Assembly: GCF_900215605.1 (NCBI RefSeq)
Contig: NZ_OBEL01000008.1
Span: 78,654 to 142,653 of the forward strand
From: Cohaesibacter gelatinilyticus
GTDB taxonomy: Bacteria; Pseudomonadota; Alphaproteobacteria; Rhizobiales; Cohaesibacteraceae
Direction: 5' to 3'
DNA: 64,000 bases
In this document: positions 27,056-36,456 of the stretch, in pieces
Position numbering within the stretch: position 1 is the first letter of the stretch
Layout: every line of letters starts with the position of its first letter
Position numbers and translations under genes: made by a program
The notes under the pieces: model-generated
Databases searched by the model: none
Told to the model about the DNA's origin: nothing
What the model saw: only the letters and a program-made list of their open reading frames with translations

Positions 27056-28510
27056 TCAATGCACCGTGCAGACCATGCAGGGATCGTAAGAGCGCACGAT
27101 ATGCTGAACAGAAACCGGATCAACCTCGCCTTCGCGCAATCCAGCCCCTACAAGCGCCTGTTCCAGCGGGCCAGGCAGGCCTTGCCCATCGCGCGGTGAG
27201 AAATTCCATGTGGTCGGTGCGATGATCTGATAATTCTCGATCACACCATTTTTCACGCTCAGCCAATGGCCAAGCGAGCCGCGTGCGGCTTCCACCAGAC
27301 CAACGGACTGGCCATCGGGCAATCCTTTACCGTGATGACGGAAAGGCTCACCAAGATCCAAGCTCTCAGACCATGCCTGCATATGCGGAACCAGAATAGC
27401 GACCTCCAGCAACCGGGCCAGAACACGATTTTCGACATTGCCGCCAGAACGCGCAACACAATCGCGAATGAGCGGATGTCCATCTATCAGTTGTCGTGAC
27501 AAAGCCCCGGTTTCCATCGTCTGACCATTCAGGCGAGGGGCCTTGCACCAACTATAGCCATCCTGCATGCCAGGATCGGGAATGGTCTGGCCATCGGACG
27601 GATGACGCGGTTCATCGCTGACCATCCAGGCATGGCTGACATCTTCAGCAATGGCGGCGCTATCCAATGGCAAGGCTTGTTCATCCATCACAATGCCTTG
27701 TGCGAAAAGGGGTGTTTGCTCTTCACCTTGCGGATAAACGCCATAGCTCATGAAGCGATCACAGGAACGGCCAGCCTTGGCCAGATCCAGAGTTCTTGAG
27801 ATAGCAAGAAAACGAGAAAAATCGCTATGATCCGGGCCTTTAGCAGCTAACCACGCTTCAAGCGCCTCATAGCTGGAAAGAGAGGAGATTTCCTCCAGAT
27901 CGGCACCAAAGAGATGGCGTTCCAGAAAGCGACGGAAAGTGAAAAGAATACTTTTCAGCCTTGCTTGCTCATTGGCCTGAATGGACCGCGTGGTGCCGCC
28001 TGGCTGAATGGCAAGCGTATGGGGCCATTTGCCTGCCAAGATACCCGTGATGTGCAACAGCTCGGCCCGTGCTGGCAAAAAATCCTGCGTGGCTTCGCCT
28101 TTGATCGCCTGAAAGCGCTTCGCAATGCCCGCATACCAAGGCTCAGAGCCATAGGTCTCACGGGTAAAATCCGGCATGAAAAACAGATAGAAATGGGTCA
28201 GATGATCGGCGATATTCTCTGTCGCCAAAATCATGTTGCTGGCACGCTGACCATTCAGCGGTGTAGAAACACCCTCAAGTCCAGCCAGCGCATAAGCTGC
28301 CGCCGTTGACTGGCTCACCGAACAGATGCCGCAAATGCGTGGCGCATAGACCAAAGCGTCTTGCGGATCCTTTCCCTTCAAGATCCTCTCAAACCCACGA
28401 TAAAGCGGCGAAACCACACGCGCTTCCTCAACCCGTCCCTCTTGCATATCCAGTTTGACTTCCAGATCACCTTCGACGCGATTGAAAGGACCGATGATCA
28501 GGCGGCTCAT
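27056..28510 (-). CDS. hupV: Regulatory (H2-sensing) [NiFe]-hydrogenase large subunit HupV/HoxC
   Basis: Large subunit of the cytoplasmic H2 sensor. The L1 motif RICGICSVSQ and L2 motif DPCMVCTVH supply the four nickel-binding cysteines. The protein ends directly at the L2 histidine, with no C-terminal extension for a maturation protease; this is characteristic of HupV/HoxC regulatory hydrogenases. Length 484. It overlaps hupU by four bases and is followed at once by hypF. It signals H2 to HupT. Confidence 0.95.
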   Translation of the reverse strand: MSRLIIGPFNRVEGDLEVKLDMQEGRVEEARVVSPLYRGFERILKGKDPQDALVYAPRICGICSVSQSTAAAYALAGLEGVSTPLNGQRASNMILATENIADHLTHFYLFFMPDFTRETYGSEPWYAGIAKRFQAIKGEATQDFLPARAELLHITGILAGKWPHTLAIQPGGTTRSIQANEQARLKSILFTFRRFLERHLFGADLEEISSLSSYEALEAWLAAKGPDHSDFSRFLAISRTLDLAKAGRSCDRFMSYGVYPQGEEQTPLFAQGIVMDEQALPLDSAAIAEDVSHAWMVSDEPRHPSDGQTIPDPGMQDGYSWCKAPRLNGQTMETGALSRQLIDGHPLIRDCVARSGGNVENRVLARLLEVAILVPHMQAWSESLDLGEPFRHHGKGLPDGQSVGLVEAARGSLGHWLSVKNGVIENYQIIAPTTWNFSPRDGQGLPGPLEQALVGAGLREGEVDPVSVQHIVRSYDPCMVCTVH

Positions 28511-29601
28511 GAGCGATCCTTTCGTCTTGCAATGCCAAAGAGCGGGGCAGGGGAAGAAGGTTTCTTGTCAGGCTTGGAACCTTCGCCAACCGGCACACGA
28601 TTATGGGTAAAGATCACCCGCTCCGCGGTCGCATTCTCGCTCAAACGCTTGGGTGTTGCTGCCTTTGACAGAGATGCCAGCGCCACGAACCATGCTTTTG
28701 GCATATCGGTAGGGAGGCCAACGGGGATGCCTGCAATCTTTGGTGTCTCGGCAAAAGAGTGGCCCGGCTCTTCGAAACCCGGTTCAGTGCAGGCAATGCA
28801 GGGATAGCCACCAGTGATGCAAGAGCCCGATCCATTCCAGGGACGGGAATTGCAGTCGCCTGCCGCCTGCGTGCCTTTACAGCCAAGATTTTCCATCATG
28901 CAGCCAAGATCGGCCAAACGCTCGGCACTGGCTTTATATTCATAAAATTCATTGCGCGAGCAGCCATGATGGACCAGCGATCCCGCCATGGACAAGGGCC
29001 GGCCAAAGGCATCCAGATCCTGCGCTTTCATCTGATCGGAGCTGAGATGGGCTAGCGTCTCGGTCACCCAGTCCGGATGAATGGGACAGCCAGGAATGTT
29101 GATTACCGGCAGCTCCAGATCCGAGCGATAATCACCACCCAGCAATCCCCCCGGCTTGTTGCCGTCAAAGGAAAGGCCGGTTGCCTCTACCTCATTCTCG
29201 CCTGCGGCCGTGATGCCGCCATAGGCCGCACAAGAGCCGATCGCCACCACTTGAGACGCATGAATTGCAAGTTCGGAGATGATATCGCGCATGGGCTTGC
29301 CGCCAGTGCCCGCCATCAAATGATAGGCGCCGGTGCCATCTGGCCCATTGATAACTGAGCCTTCCAGACAAAGAATATCCAGCTTCTGTTGACCAGACCG
29401 GATAGCCTCAATCAGATCAAGAACTTGCTGGCCGGTTTCCAATGATAGGGAAGGGTGCCAAAGCAGCTCGATATTGGCCGCTTCAAAGCTCGATAGCAGA
29501 TCCGGGGCTTCCGCCCCAAAGAGCGAAAGAGAACAGCCACCGCAGCCGCCCGATTGCAGCCACAGCAGAGTTTTGGTCGATTTGGAAGACCGATCAGTCA
29601 T
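28507..29601 (-). CDS. hupU: Regulatory [NiFe]-hydrogenase small subunit HupU/HoxB
   Basis: Iron-sulfur subunit of the H2 sensor, 364 residues from ATG 29601 (the GTG at 29604 is also possible). It lacks a Tat signal, so it is cytoplasmic. Cluster ligands appear in [27 protein letters not shown] and the C-terminal CSRNEFYEY...GCMMENLGCKG...CIACTEPGFE. It lacks the extra cysteines of the uptake enzyme's small subunit. An unusual proline/lysine-rich tail (PDKKPSSPAP) follows. Overlaps hupT by eight bases. Confidence 0.94.
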   Translation of the reverse strand: MTDRSSKSTKTLLWLQSGGCGGCSLSLFGAEAPDLLSSFEAANIELLWHPSLSLETGQQVLDLIEAIRSGQQKLDILCLEGSVINGPDGTGAYHLMAGTGGKPMRDIISELAIHASQVVAIGSCAAYGGITAAGENEVEATGLSFDGNKPGGLLGGDYRSDLELPVINIPGCPIHPDWVTETLAHLSSDQMKAQDLDAFGRPLSMAGSLVHHGCSRNEFYEYKASAERLADLGCMMENLGCKGTQAAGDCNSRPWNGSGSCITGGYPCIACTEPGFEEPGHSFAETPKIAGIPVGLPTDMPKAWFVALASLSKAATPKRLSENATAERVIFTHNRVPVGEGSKPDKKPSSPAPLFGIARRKDRS

Positions 29602-31069
29602 CACTGCCCTCCTGCTCTTTTGATGCTGAAGAGGGTTTAGGCTTGATCGGCAAAGTCAGGGTGAAACAGGCGCCACCATCTTCGTGATTGCTTCCTGCGA
29701 GAGAACCGCCCATTTCTTCGGCCAGATTGTAACTTACATAAAGACCAAGCCCGGTGCCCTGTCCGATCGGGCGGGTGGTATAGAAAGGCTCGAAAATACG
29801 AGCCAGATCGCCTTCCGATATGCCATGCCCATTGTCACGAACGGACAAGGCTATCTGATCCTTCTCATCACCTACGCCTGCACACGCGATATGCAGACTG
29901 GATTGAATGGCATTGGCAGATCCCTCACCGTCCATCGCGTCGATGGCATTTTGCACCAGATTGACAAGGATTTGATGCACATAGCCTTTTTTGGCCGAAA
30001 GGCACAATGTCCCGTCGCATTCAATCACCAGATCAGGGTTGACCTTGGCACCGCGAAACACCCAATTGGTGGCGGTTTCAATCACACCACGCAGCGCAAA
30101 TTCCTCTGGTGCTTCCTTTTGTGAGGATGAGAAGCGACGGAGTTCCTGCACAATATCGCTGACCCGCTCTGCCCCTTCCAACGTACCTTCGCATAGCGGC
30201 AGAATGTCGTCCATGATGCGCTTGATGCCGAGCTTGCGGCGCAATTCGGCCAGCTCCGCATTCTGGCTCTTGGCTTCCACTTCGTGCAAATAGCGAGTGA
30301 TGCGCTCGCCATAAGTCTTCAGCGCATGCATGTTGCCAAAGACAAAGCTGATGGGATTGTTCAACTCATGGGCAACGCCTGCCACCAAACGACCAAGCGC
30401 CGCCATTTTTTCCGAGAAAACAAGCTGTTGCTGAGCTTCACGCAACGTGTGATGGGCTTCATCCAGCTCGCGATAGGCTTTTTGCAGCTCACCCAATGGC
30501 CGCCCGATCAGTACCAATCCAACCATATTGCCTTGATGGTCAAAGCGTGGGGAGCAATTGATGGACAGCGGCACGGCGTTGCCTTGGCAATCCACCACCG
30601 CCACCTCGCAGTCGGAAATAGGCGAGGAACTCGACAAGCGTTCCGCCATTTGGCTCAATAGATCACTATTCTCGGAAGAGAGGATATTACCAAGAGATTG
30701 CCCCAACAGACTATGCTCGGCAAAACCGGTCAATTCCTCCAGGGCTGCATTGGTTTGCTGGATGCGGCCATGACGATCACAAACAATCAGCACATCGGTC
30801 ATGGAGGACAGCACGCTGGAAATGAAGAACTGCGCTTCTTCCAACGCGGCATTCTTTTCTTCCAGCTCGGTCTGGCTTTCCACCAGCTCCGCATAGACGC
30901 TATCCATTTTCTGGATCACATCAATCCAAGTCGCCTCATCAGCATCAGGCATGGCAAAACTTCCATCCTCTCCCAATTGTGCGCCTCCCAGCTGGGTTTG
31001 AAGAGGCGAGGAAGTGGAAAGCGGAGTGACATCAGAGTTGGACCCGTCCTTGCCGGGATGATGTGCCAT
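29594..31069 (-). CDS. hupT: Hydrogenase-regulating histidine kinase HupT/HoxJ
   Basis: Soluble sensor kinase, 491 residues, with no membrane segment. An N-terminal coiled region precedes a PAS domain (SMTDVLIVCDRHGRIQQTNAALEELTGF, about 93-120), a second coiled coil, the phosphorylation motif VAGVAHELNNPISFVFGN and the ATPase domain (LVQNAIDAM, DNGHGIS, GTGLGLYVS). In studied systems HupUV/HoxBC binds the PAS region and controls kinase activity according to H2. Sits between hupR and hupUV, as that circuit requires. Confidence 0.94.
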   Translation of the reverse strand: MAHHPGKDGSNSDVTPLSTSSPLQTQLGGAQLGEDGSFAMPDADEATWIDVIQKMDSVYAELVESQTELEEKNAALEEAQFFISSVLSSMTDVLIVCDRHGRIQQTNAALEELTGFAEHSLLGQSLGNILSSENSDLLSQMAERLSSSSPISDCEVAVVDCQGNAVPLSINCSPRFDHQGNMVGLVLIGRPLGELQKAYRELDEAHHTLREAQQQLVFSEKMAALGRLVAGVAHELNNPISFVFGNMHALKTYGERITRYLHEVEAKSQNAELAELRRKLGIKRIMDDILPLCEGTLEGAERVSDIVQELRRFSSSQKEAPEEFALRGVIETATNWVFRGAKVNPDLVIECDGTLCLSAKKGYVHQILVNLVQNAIDAMDGEGSANAIQSSLHIACAGVGDEKDQIALSVRDNGHGISEGDLARIFEPFYTTRPIGQGTGLGLYVSYNLAEEMGGSLAGSNHEDGGACFTLTLPIKPKPSSASKEQEGSDD

Positions 31070-31104
31070 TGCCTTATCTTGATCCTTGGTCCTGATTTAC
31101 GAAC

Positions 31105-32676
31105 TTAGCCCTTGTCTTGTGCCGAGCTCAGTTTGGTCGTTTGTCTGACGCTCTTGGCAGATTTGGATGTCTGCTGATCTACAAGTTCACCGTCATCATC
31201 ATCCTGACCGTTTACGTCCAATTGTTCAACCTTTTCCAGACCATAGCGTTCCAGCTTGCCGCGCAAGCCGACACGAGAGAGGCCCAACTCCTTGGCGGCT
31301 TTGGATTTGTTCCAGCGATGGCGGATCATGGTTTCATGCAGAACCCGCGCTTCCAGCTGTTCAATCCGGTCTTTCAGCGAGCCATTGAATTCGGACAGGA
31401 TGGCCATTTCATCCTTGTCCTCTTCTGGTGCTGCATGCACCACGCGAGGAGATAGCAATTCCGAGCCAAGAAGGGCGTTATCTGGTGCCATCACCAGCAT
31501 GCGCTGGATCTCGTTCTGCATTTCTCGTACGTTGCCCGGCCATTGATAGCGGCGCATGCAATCGACCGCTTCCGGCGTGAAACCCTTGGCGTCCTTGCCA
31601 AGCTCTTTCACGGCTTGCCTCAGCAAATGATCAGCCAGGGCCGGAACGTCGCCAGCACGTTCACGCAGTGGCGGCATGGTCACCACAATGCCAGCCATTC
31701 GAAAATAAAGGTCCTTTCGGAAGCGCTCCATGCGCACTTCCTCATCCATATCGCGGTTGGTGGCAGCGATCACGCGCACATCCACCTTGCGGGTCTTGTT
31801 CGAGCCAACGGGGCGAATTTCGCCTTCCTGCAAGACGCGCAGCAATTTCACCTGAAAACTCGGTGTGACTTCGCCGATTTCATCAAGGAAGATGGTACCA
31901 CCATCGGCCCGTTCAAACAGACCGATATGATCTTCCACCGCACCGGTAAAGGCTCCACGCTTATGGCCAAACAGCTCGCTTTCCAGCAATTCGTCAGACA
32001 GCGCGCCGCAATTCTCGACCACGAACGGTTTGTTCCAGCGCAGGGAATTATAATGCAGCGATCGGGCGGCCAATTCCTTGCCGGTGCCAGACTCGCCCAT
32101 GATCAGGACGGGCAGATCAAAGGCCGCTATCTGACGCAAGGTCTGGCAAACCCCATTCATCGGGCTTTGCTTGGCGCGAATGATACCGTCTTCATCATTA
32201 TAGCGGTCTTTGAGGCGTGCCCGGCGGCTCTCAATGGTGCTTTCCGCTGTCTTGTCCAACATCCGCAGCTCAATGGCCAACAACTCATTCTGGCGCTGAA
32301 GCTCGAACATTTTCGATGCATTTTTAAGCACTTGCATCAATTCGTCCGGCCGCCAAGGCTTGGTGATATATTGATAGATCCCGGCTTCATTCAGCCCGGT
32401 AATGATATCACCTGCGTCGGTATAGCCGGAAATGATGATCCGGATCACCTCTGGCCAGCGCTCTCGAACACGGGTCAGGAATTGCACGCCGGTCTCTTCC
32501 GGCATGCGCTGATCACAAAGGATGATCTGCACCCATTCCTGTTCCAGAATCTTTTCAGCTTCAGCGGCACTGGTGGCGGTGCGCACATCGAAATCAGCAA
32601 AGAGATTGCGCTCCAGCGATTCCAGAGAGCGGACTTCATCGTCAACAATCAAAATGGTTGGAAGACTTTCACTCAT
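31105..32676 (-). CDS. hupR: Hydrogenase response regulator HupR/HoxA (NtrC family)
   Basis: Activator of hydrogenase genes, 523 residues. It has a receiver with phospho-acceptor Asp55 (ILCDQRMPE), an AAA+ domain with Walker A GESGTGKE (194-201), the sigma-54 contact loop GAFTGA (241-246) and GTIFLDEIGE, and a Fis-type helix-turn-helix (NKSKAAKELGLSRVGLRGKLERYG). About 40 acidic and basic residues extend beyond it. The intact GAFTGA agrees with the sigma-54 promoter at 47639-47653. It overlaps the hypX stop by one base (TGATG). Confidence 0.95.
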   Translation of the reverse strand: MSESLPTILIVDDEVRSLESLERNLFADFDVRTATSAAEAEKILEQEWVQIILCDQRMPEETGVQFLTRVRERWPEVIRIIISGYTDAGDIITGLNEAGIYQYITKPWRPDELMQVLKNASKMFELQRQNELLAIELRMLDKTAESTIESRRARLKDRYNDEDGIIRAKQSPMNGVCQTLRQIAAFDLPVLIMGESGTGKELAARSLHYNSLRWNKPFVVENCGALSDELLESELFGHKRGAFTGAVEDHIGLFERADGGTIFLDEIGEVTPSFQVKLLRVLQEGEIRPVGSNKTRKVDVRVIAATNRDMDEEVRMERFRKDLYFRMAGIVVTMPPLRERAGDVPALADHLLRQAVKELGKDAKGFTPEAVDCMRRYQWPGNVREMQNEIQRMLVMAPDNALLGSELLSPRVVHAAPEEDKDEMAILSEFNGSLKDRIEQLEARVLHETMIRHRWNKSKAAKELGLSRVGLRGKLERYGLEKVEQLDVNGQDDDDGELVDQQTSKSAKSVRQTTKLSSAQDKG

Positions 32677-34412
32677 CAGGTTCCATATCCCTTATGTGTT
32701 GAACGATGGGCCGCACCAGATTGATAGCGCTTGTCCCGATGGCGCGCCAGAGTGATTGGCGTGCGCGATTTGGCTATGTTATGGACAAAATTATAGCGAG
32801 CAACATGATAAGAGGGGTCAAAGCCAAAGAAATTGCCCCGCATACGCGTCAATTCTTCCTCACGATAGGTGCTGAGCGGCTTGATCGCTTCATCTTCGCG
32901 GCGCTGTTTGATCTTCTTGTCAATCAGATTGGACCAAACATTCGCCTCACAAAGCTGCATGACCTGCTCATCCACTTCGCTGGCAAAAAACGCGCGATTG
33001 TTACTGAGCACCTTGTCAGCCAATCCAAGCATCGCAGCTTCATCCGCGCCCATGGGCAGACGTTGCTCGGCTATACGATTGGCATTCTCTTCGCCAGCAT
33101 AGCGAGGCAGCAGATAGGTCCAAAATTCAGAACCATAGAGATTGCCCATATCCTTGTAATGAGGATTGAGGATCACGCCATCACGCAACCAGACCTGATC
33201 ACAGGCACGCGCCAAAAACACTCCACCAGCCCCGGCATTGCCATGCATGACTGCAACGGTCAGATGACTTTCGGTGCGAATGATGGCCTCGGCCAGATCA
33301 TCAATGGCATTGATGTTCCGCCAGCTCTCATTCGCAGCATCATTTGATGCCTCGATCACATTGAGATGCATGCCATTGGACCAGAAATCCGGCCCGCCAT
33401 GCAGTACAATCACCTTGCTGTCCTGTTGGGCAGCCTCCCGATAAGCTGCCAACAGATCTTCGCATTCGCTGGTCGACATGGCACCATTGTAAAACGGGAA
33501 ATGCAGATGGGTGACATCTCCGATCCGATGCGAACAAATCGTCGGATAACCGCCAACTTCGCTCAGCTCTTTGTCCAAATCCGCTTCCAGCACCAGTGCA
33601 GCTGGCAGTTTGAAGCCATGCTCACCGTGGGGATCGCGCATATGCCCAATCCAAAGCGCTCCATCCTTGGTCTTGCGGCAAAGTGCAAAACCGCTTTTGG
33701 CAATCACAGCCCCTGGTGCTGCATTCAATATCAGAAGCGCCTCATCTGAAACACGATGAGCATCATAGAGATAAAGCGAGCGACCAAAGAATCCATCTTG
33801 CGCACCGGGCACACCATCAGCTGAGCGGATCTTGCGCAGAATTGTTTCGCTGTCATCCTTTTTCCAATCGATCACCCGGTCTTTATGGCGAATGGCCGGC
33901 TGAAGGTTGCCAGTCACATCCTCGTCTTGTTTTGATAAACGGCGAGGGGAAGCCTCACCTGCCTCAATCCGCTTCAAAGCATCTTTGACGCTGGCAACCG
34001 CAATATCGCTGATCTCACTACGATAGAGGCTGGATTTTGGGCGCTCTGCCATGGCAAAGGAACGGCTTTCCCAAACAGGACCACCATCCATTTCCTCCTC
34101 AGCCTGCAAAAGTGTTGCACCCCAATGGCTCTCGCCTTTCAGGATGGCCCAATCGAGGGCGGAGGGCCCTTTGTCCCCCAACGGTCCGGGATGCAGGATC
34201 AGGCAGCGGGTGTTTTCCCAGATATCGCGCGGAATGGCGCGTTTTAGATAAGGAGCCAGAACCAGATCAGGTTGAAACAGCTTGATGGCCTCGCGTGTAT
34301 TGTCATCATGGATATCAAATTCGATGCTCACCTCATGGCCAAGCGCTTCCAGCTCCACAAACAAACGCTGGGAGAGCGCATTGAAACCATGAATGAACAA
34401 CAGAATTCTCAT
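32676..34412 (-). CDS. hypX: HypX/HoxX, CO-ligand synthesis protein for [NiFe] hydrogenase
   Basis: A 578-residue two-domain protein. The N-terminal half is formyltransferase-like (MRILLFIHGFNALSQRLF, with LILHPGPLGDKGPSALDWAI around the active site). The C-terminal half is crotonase-like (VIVLHGGPDFWSNGMHLN, MHGNAGAGGVFLARACD). HypX makes the iron-bound CO from a formyl-folate carbon under aerobic conditions, so it marks hydrogenases matured in air. This agrees with the O2-tolerant small subunit encoded upstream. Confidence 0.94.
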   Translation of the reverse strand: MRILLFIHGFNALSQRLFVELEALGHEVSIEFDIHDDNTREAIKLFQPDLVLAPYLKRAIPRDIWENTRCLILHPGPLGDKGPSALDWAILKGESHWGATLLQAEEEMDGGPVWESRSFAMAERPKSSLYRSEISDIAVASVKDALKRIEAGEASPRRLSKQDEDVTGNLQPAIRHKDRVIDWKKDDSETILRKIRSADGVPGAQDGFFGRSLYLYDAHRVSDEALLILNAAPGAVIAKSGFALCRKTKDGALWIGHMRDPHGEHGFKLPAALVLEADLDKELSEVGGYPTICSHRIGDVTHLHFPFYNGAMSTSECEDLLAAYREAAQQDSKVIVLHGGPDFWSNGMHLNVIEASNDAANESWRNINAIDDLAEAIIRTESHLTVAVMHGNAGAGGVFLARACDQVWLRDGVILNPHYKDMGNLYGSEFWTYLLPRYAGEENANRIAEQRLPMGADEAAMLGLADKVLSNNRAFFASEVDEQVMQLCEANVWSNLIDKKIKQRREDEAIKPLSTYREEELTRMRGNFFGFDPSYHVARYNFVHNIAKSRTPITLARHRDKRYQSGAAHRSTHKGYGT

Positions 34413-34430
34413 AATCCTGATCCAGTTCCC

Positions 34431-35183
34431 TTAAGATAGAGCTTGCAGGCCTTCCAGCACGGCCGGGCCGGTTTCCATCATCACCGCTACGCCAATGTAA
34501 ATGGCAAGACAGGCAGACGCAGCTTGAATGGCAACAAAAAAGCGGCCCACCAGCTTTTCGCTGCGCCCCTTGCTGCCCAAATTGAGCGGCCAGGAAATGG
34601 CGTAGGTTAGCAAGCCCATGCCAGCAACCGATCCAAGGCCAAAAACAAGCACATACAGCATTGCAGCCATGGCATCTTGTGTGGCAGCGGCGACAATCAC
34701 CAAAAGAGCGGCGGAGCCTGCAAGACCATGCACCAAGCCGATGCTATAAGCTTTCAGCGAAAAGCCGCTTTTATGCTCGTGGGTATGGGCTGAGGGAGCC
34801 GAATGATCCTTGGATCCTTCATGCGCATGGCTGTGGGCATGAAGATGAGCCTTGCCATCACCATGATCATGCACATGGAAATGTACCTTTGAGCGCCGAA
34901 GCTTCATTGCTACCTGAATACCAAGACCCACCAGCATGATGCCAACGAAGAATTCCAGGCTGGACGCCAGAAAGTCACTGAGCACAAAACCAAAGACAAT
35001 CACGACAGCGCTGAGCAGGAAGAGCGTGGTGGTATGGCCCAAGCCCCAGGAAGCGCCAAGAAAAGCCAATCTTTTGGAGCTTGGCTTGCCAGAGGTCGCC
35101 ATGGCACCGACCGCCGCCAGATGGTCAGCTTCCAATGCGTGGCTCATACCAATCAAAAATCCCAGAAGCAGAAACGAAATCAT
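34431..35183 (-). CDS. Nickel/cobalt permease of the NiCoT/UreH-like group
   Basis: A 250-residue inner-membrane protein with about six hydrophobic segments. It carries the metal-transport signature HX4DH (GMSHALEADHLAAVGAM) in the first helix pair, a second conserved GLGHTTT motif, and a cytoplasmic or periplasmic loop with about fifteen histidines (residues 100-138). Position inside the hyp cluster indicates nickel supply for HypA/HypB. It is not the classic HupE, which lacks HX4DH in this form. Confidence 0.85.
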   Translation of the reverse strand: MISFLLLGFLIGMSHALEADHLAAVGAMATSGKPSSKRLAFLGASWGLGHTTTLFLLSAVVIVFGFVLSDFLASSLEFFVGIMLVGLGIQVAMKLRRSKVHFHVHDHGDGKAHLHAHSHAHEGSKDHSAPSAHTHEHKSGFSLKAYSIGLVHGLAGSAALLVIVAAATQDAMAAMLYVLVFGLGSVAGMGLLTYAISWPLNLGSKGRSEKLVGRFFVAIQAASACLAIYIGVAVMMETGPAVLEGLQALS

Positions 35184-35225
35184 CTTCCAACCTTGTCTTA
35201 AATCCAGGCACCTTAGGCTCAGGGC

Positions 35226-35301
35226 CTAGTCACCCGAATCTAAAGTTCGTCACATTGAGCCGTGAGCACCGAACGAACTTTAGATTCAAAAGGGTGACTA
35301 G
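35226..35301. repeat. Nested inverted repeat element 1
   Basis: Outer arms CTAGTCACCC (35226-35235) and GGGTGACTAG (35292-35301). Inner arms GAATCTAAAGTTCGT (35236-35250) and ACGAACTTTAGATTC (35273-35287). A one-sided AAAA bulge lies between inner and outer right arms. All 25 arm pairs are perfect. It occupies the gap between hypE and the nickel permease. Confidence 0.85.
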
Positions 35302-35314
35302 CAAATATATGTTT

Positions 35315-35391
35315 CTAGTGTGGTTTTCGGAATTGAAATAGGCAAACGAACTTGCAGATAAATGATACCTATTTCAATTCCACCACACTAG
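35315..35391. repeat. Nested inverted repeat element 2, overlapping the hypE stop
   Basis: Outer arms CTAGTGTGG (35315-35323) and CCACACTAG (35383-35391). Inner arms GGAATTGAAATAGG (35329-35342) and CCTATTTCAATTCC (35368-35381). A TTTTC bulge lies on the left and a single A on the right. Size (77 bp), CTAGT ends and architecture copy element 1, 14 bases away, although arm sequences differ. The loop holds AACGAACTT, also present in element 1. Confidence 0.85.
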
Positions 35392-36446
35392 CAAATGCGC
35401 GGCAATTGCTCACCGGCCAGCCAATCAACGATGCGCTGTCCGCCAAAGACGGTTTCCATGGTCACAAAGCTATGCTCATCTTCGACCACTTCGCCGATGA
35501 TGGCAGCATCCTGCCCCTTTGGATGAGCGCGCATCACATTCAGCAGCTTTTCTGCCTGATCAGCAGGGCAAATGGCAATCAATTTGCCCTCATTGGCCAC
35601 ATAAAGCGGATCCAGTCCCAGCAATTCACATGCTGCATGCACTTCTGGTCGCACCGGAATGGCTTCTTCTTGCAGTCGCATACCGGTAGAGGATTGCTGC
35701 GCCAGCTCATTCAGGGTCGAGGCCACACCACCGCGCGTCGGGTCACGCATACAGCGAATTTCCGGAACTTCGCGCACCATATCGGCCACCAAGTCATGCA
35801 AAGGCTGGCTATCAGAAGCTATGCTCGTCTCAAATTCGAGATTTTCACGGCTCGACATGATGGCCACGCCATGATCGCCGATATAGCCGCTGACCAAAAT
35901 CTTGTCGCCCGGTTGAACCTGATCACCTGACAATATCAGTCCATCGGGCACAATCCCAATGCCGGTGGTTGAGATGAAAACCCCATCGCCTTTGCCTTTT
36001 TCAACGACCTTGGTATCGCCAGTGACAATCGGAGTTCCGGTCTCCTCGGCTGCTTTCGCCATTGACGCAACAATCTTGTCGAGATCCGCCAATGGGAAAC
36101 CTTCTTCCAAAATAAAGGAAGCCGAAAGATAGAGCGGCTTTGCGCCAGACATCACCACGTCATTGACTGTGCCATGAACGCTGAGCGATCCGATATCACC
36201 ACCGGGAAAGAAGAGAGGCGAGACCACATGACCATCGGTGCTCATCACCATGCGGCCAGCAGGTACCGAGAAAGCTGCCTGATCATTGCCTTGCGCCAAT
36301 AATTCATTGTCCAGATGACTGGCAAACAGCTCTTCAATCAATTGCGCCATGGCCCGTCCGCCAGAGCCATGGGTCATGTCCACGCGACCCTTTTTGATAT
36401 TCAGCCGCATGGGAAAGCGTTTCGAGCCGGGTTTTCTTTGCAACAT
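35388..36446 (-). CDS. hypE: Hydrogenase maturation protein HypE
   Basis: Dehydrates the thiocarboxamide on its C-terminal cysteine to thiocyanate, the cyanide donor for the iron. The 352 residues have the PurM-like fold: MTHGSGGRAMAQLIEELF, STDGHVVSPLFFPGGDIG, GDTKVVEKGKGDGVF, MRDPTRGGVASTLNELA. They end in the invariant PRIC tail that carries the reactive cysteine. Start is ATG 36446 with AAAGGAAA upstream; a longer in-frame reading runs back into hypD. The stop lies inside an inverted repeat. Confidence 0.96.
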   Translation of the reverse strand: MLQRKPGSKRFPMRLNIKKGRVDMTHGSGGRAMAQLIEELFASHLDNELLAQGNDQAAFSVPAGRMVMSTDGHVVSPLFFPGGDIGSLSVHGTVNDVVMSGAKPLYLSASFILEEGFPLADLDKIVASMAKAAEETGTPIVTGDTKVVEKGKGDGVFISTTGIGIVPDGLILSGDQVQPGDKILVSGYIGDHGVAIMSSRENLEFETSIASDSQPLHDLVADMVREVPEIRCMRDPTRGGVASTLNELAQQSSTGMRLQEEAIPVRPEVHAACELLGLDPLYVANEGKLIAICPADQAEKLLNVMRAHPKGQDAAIIGEVVEDEHSFVTMETVFGGQRIVDWLAGEQLPRIC

Positions 36447-36456
36447 GGCTTTTCCT

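Noticed and set aside
31543..32724. 393-residue plus-strand open frame opposite hupR
   Set aside because: Composition and lack of any motif show it is a shadow of the strongly conserved HupR frame.
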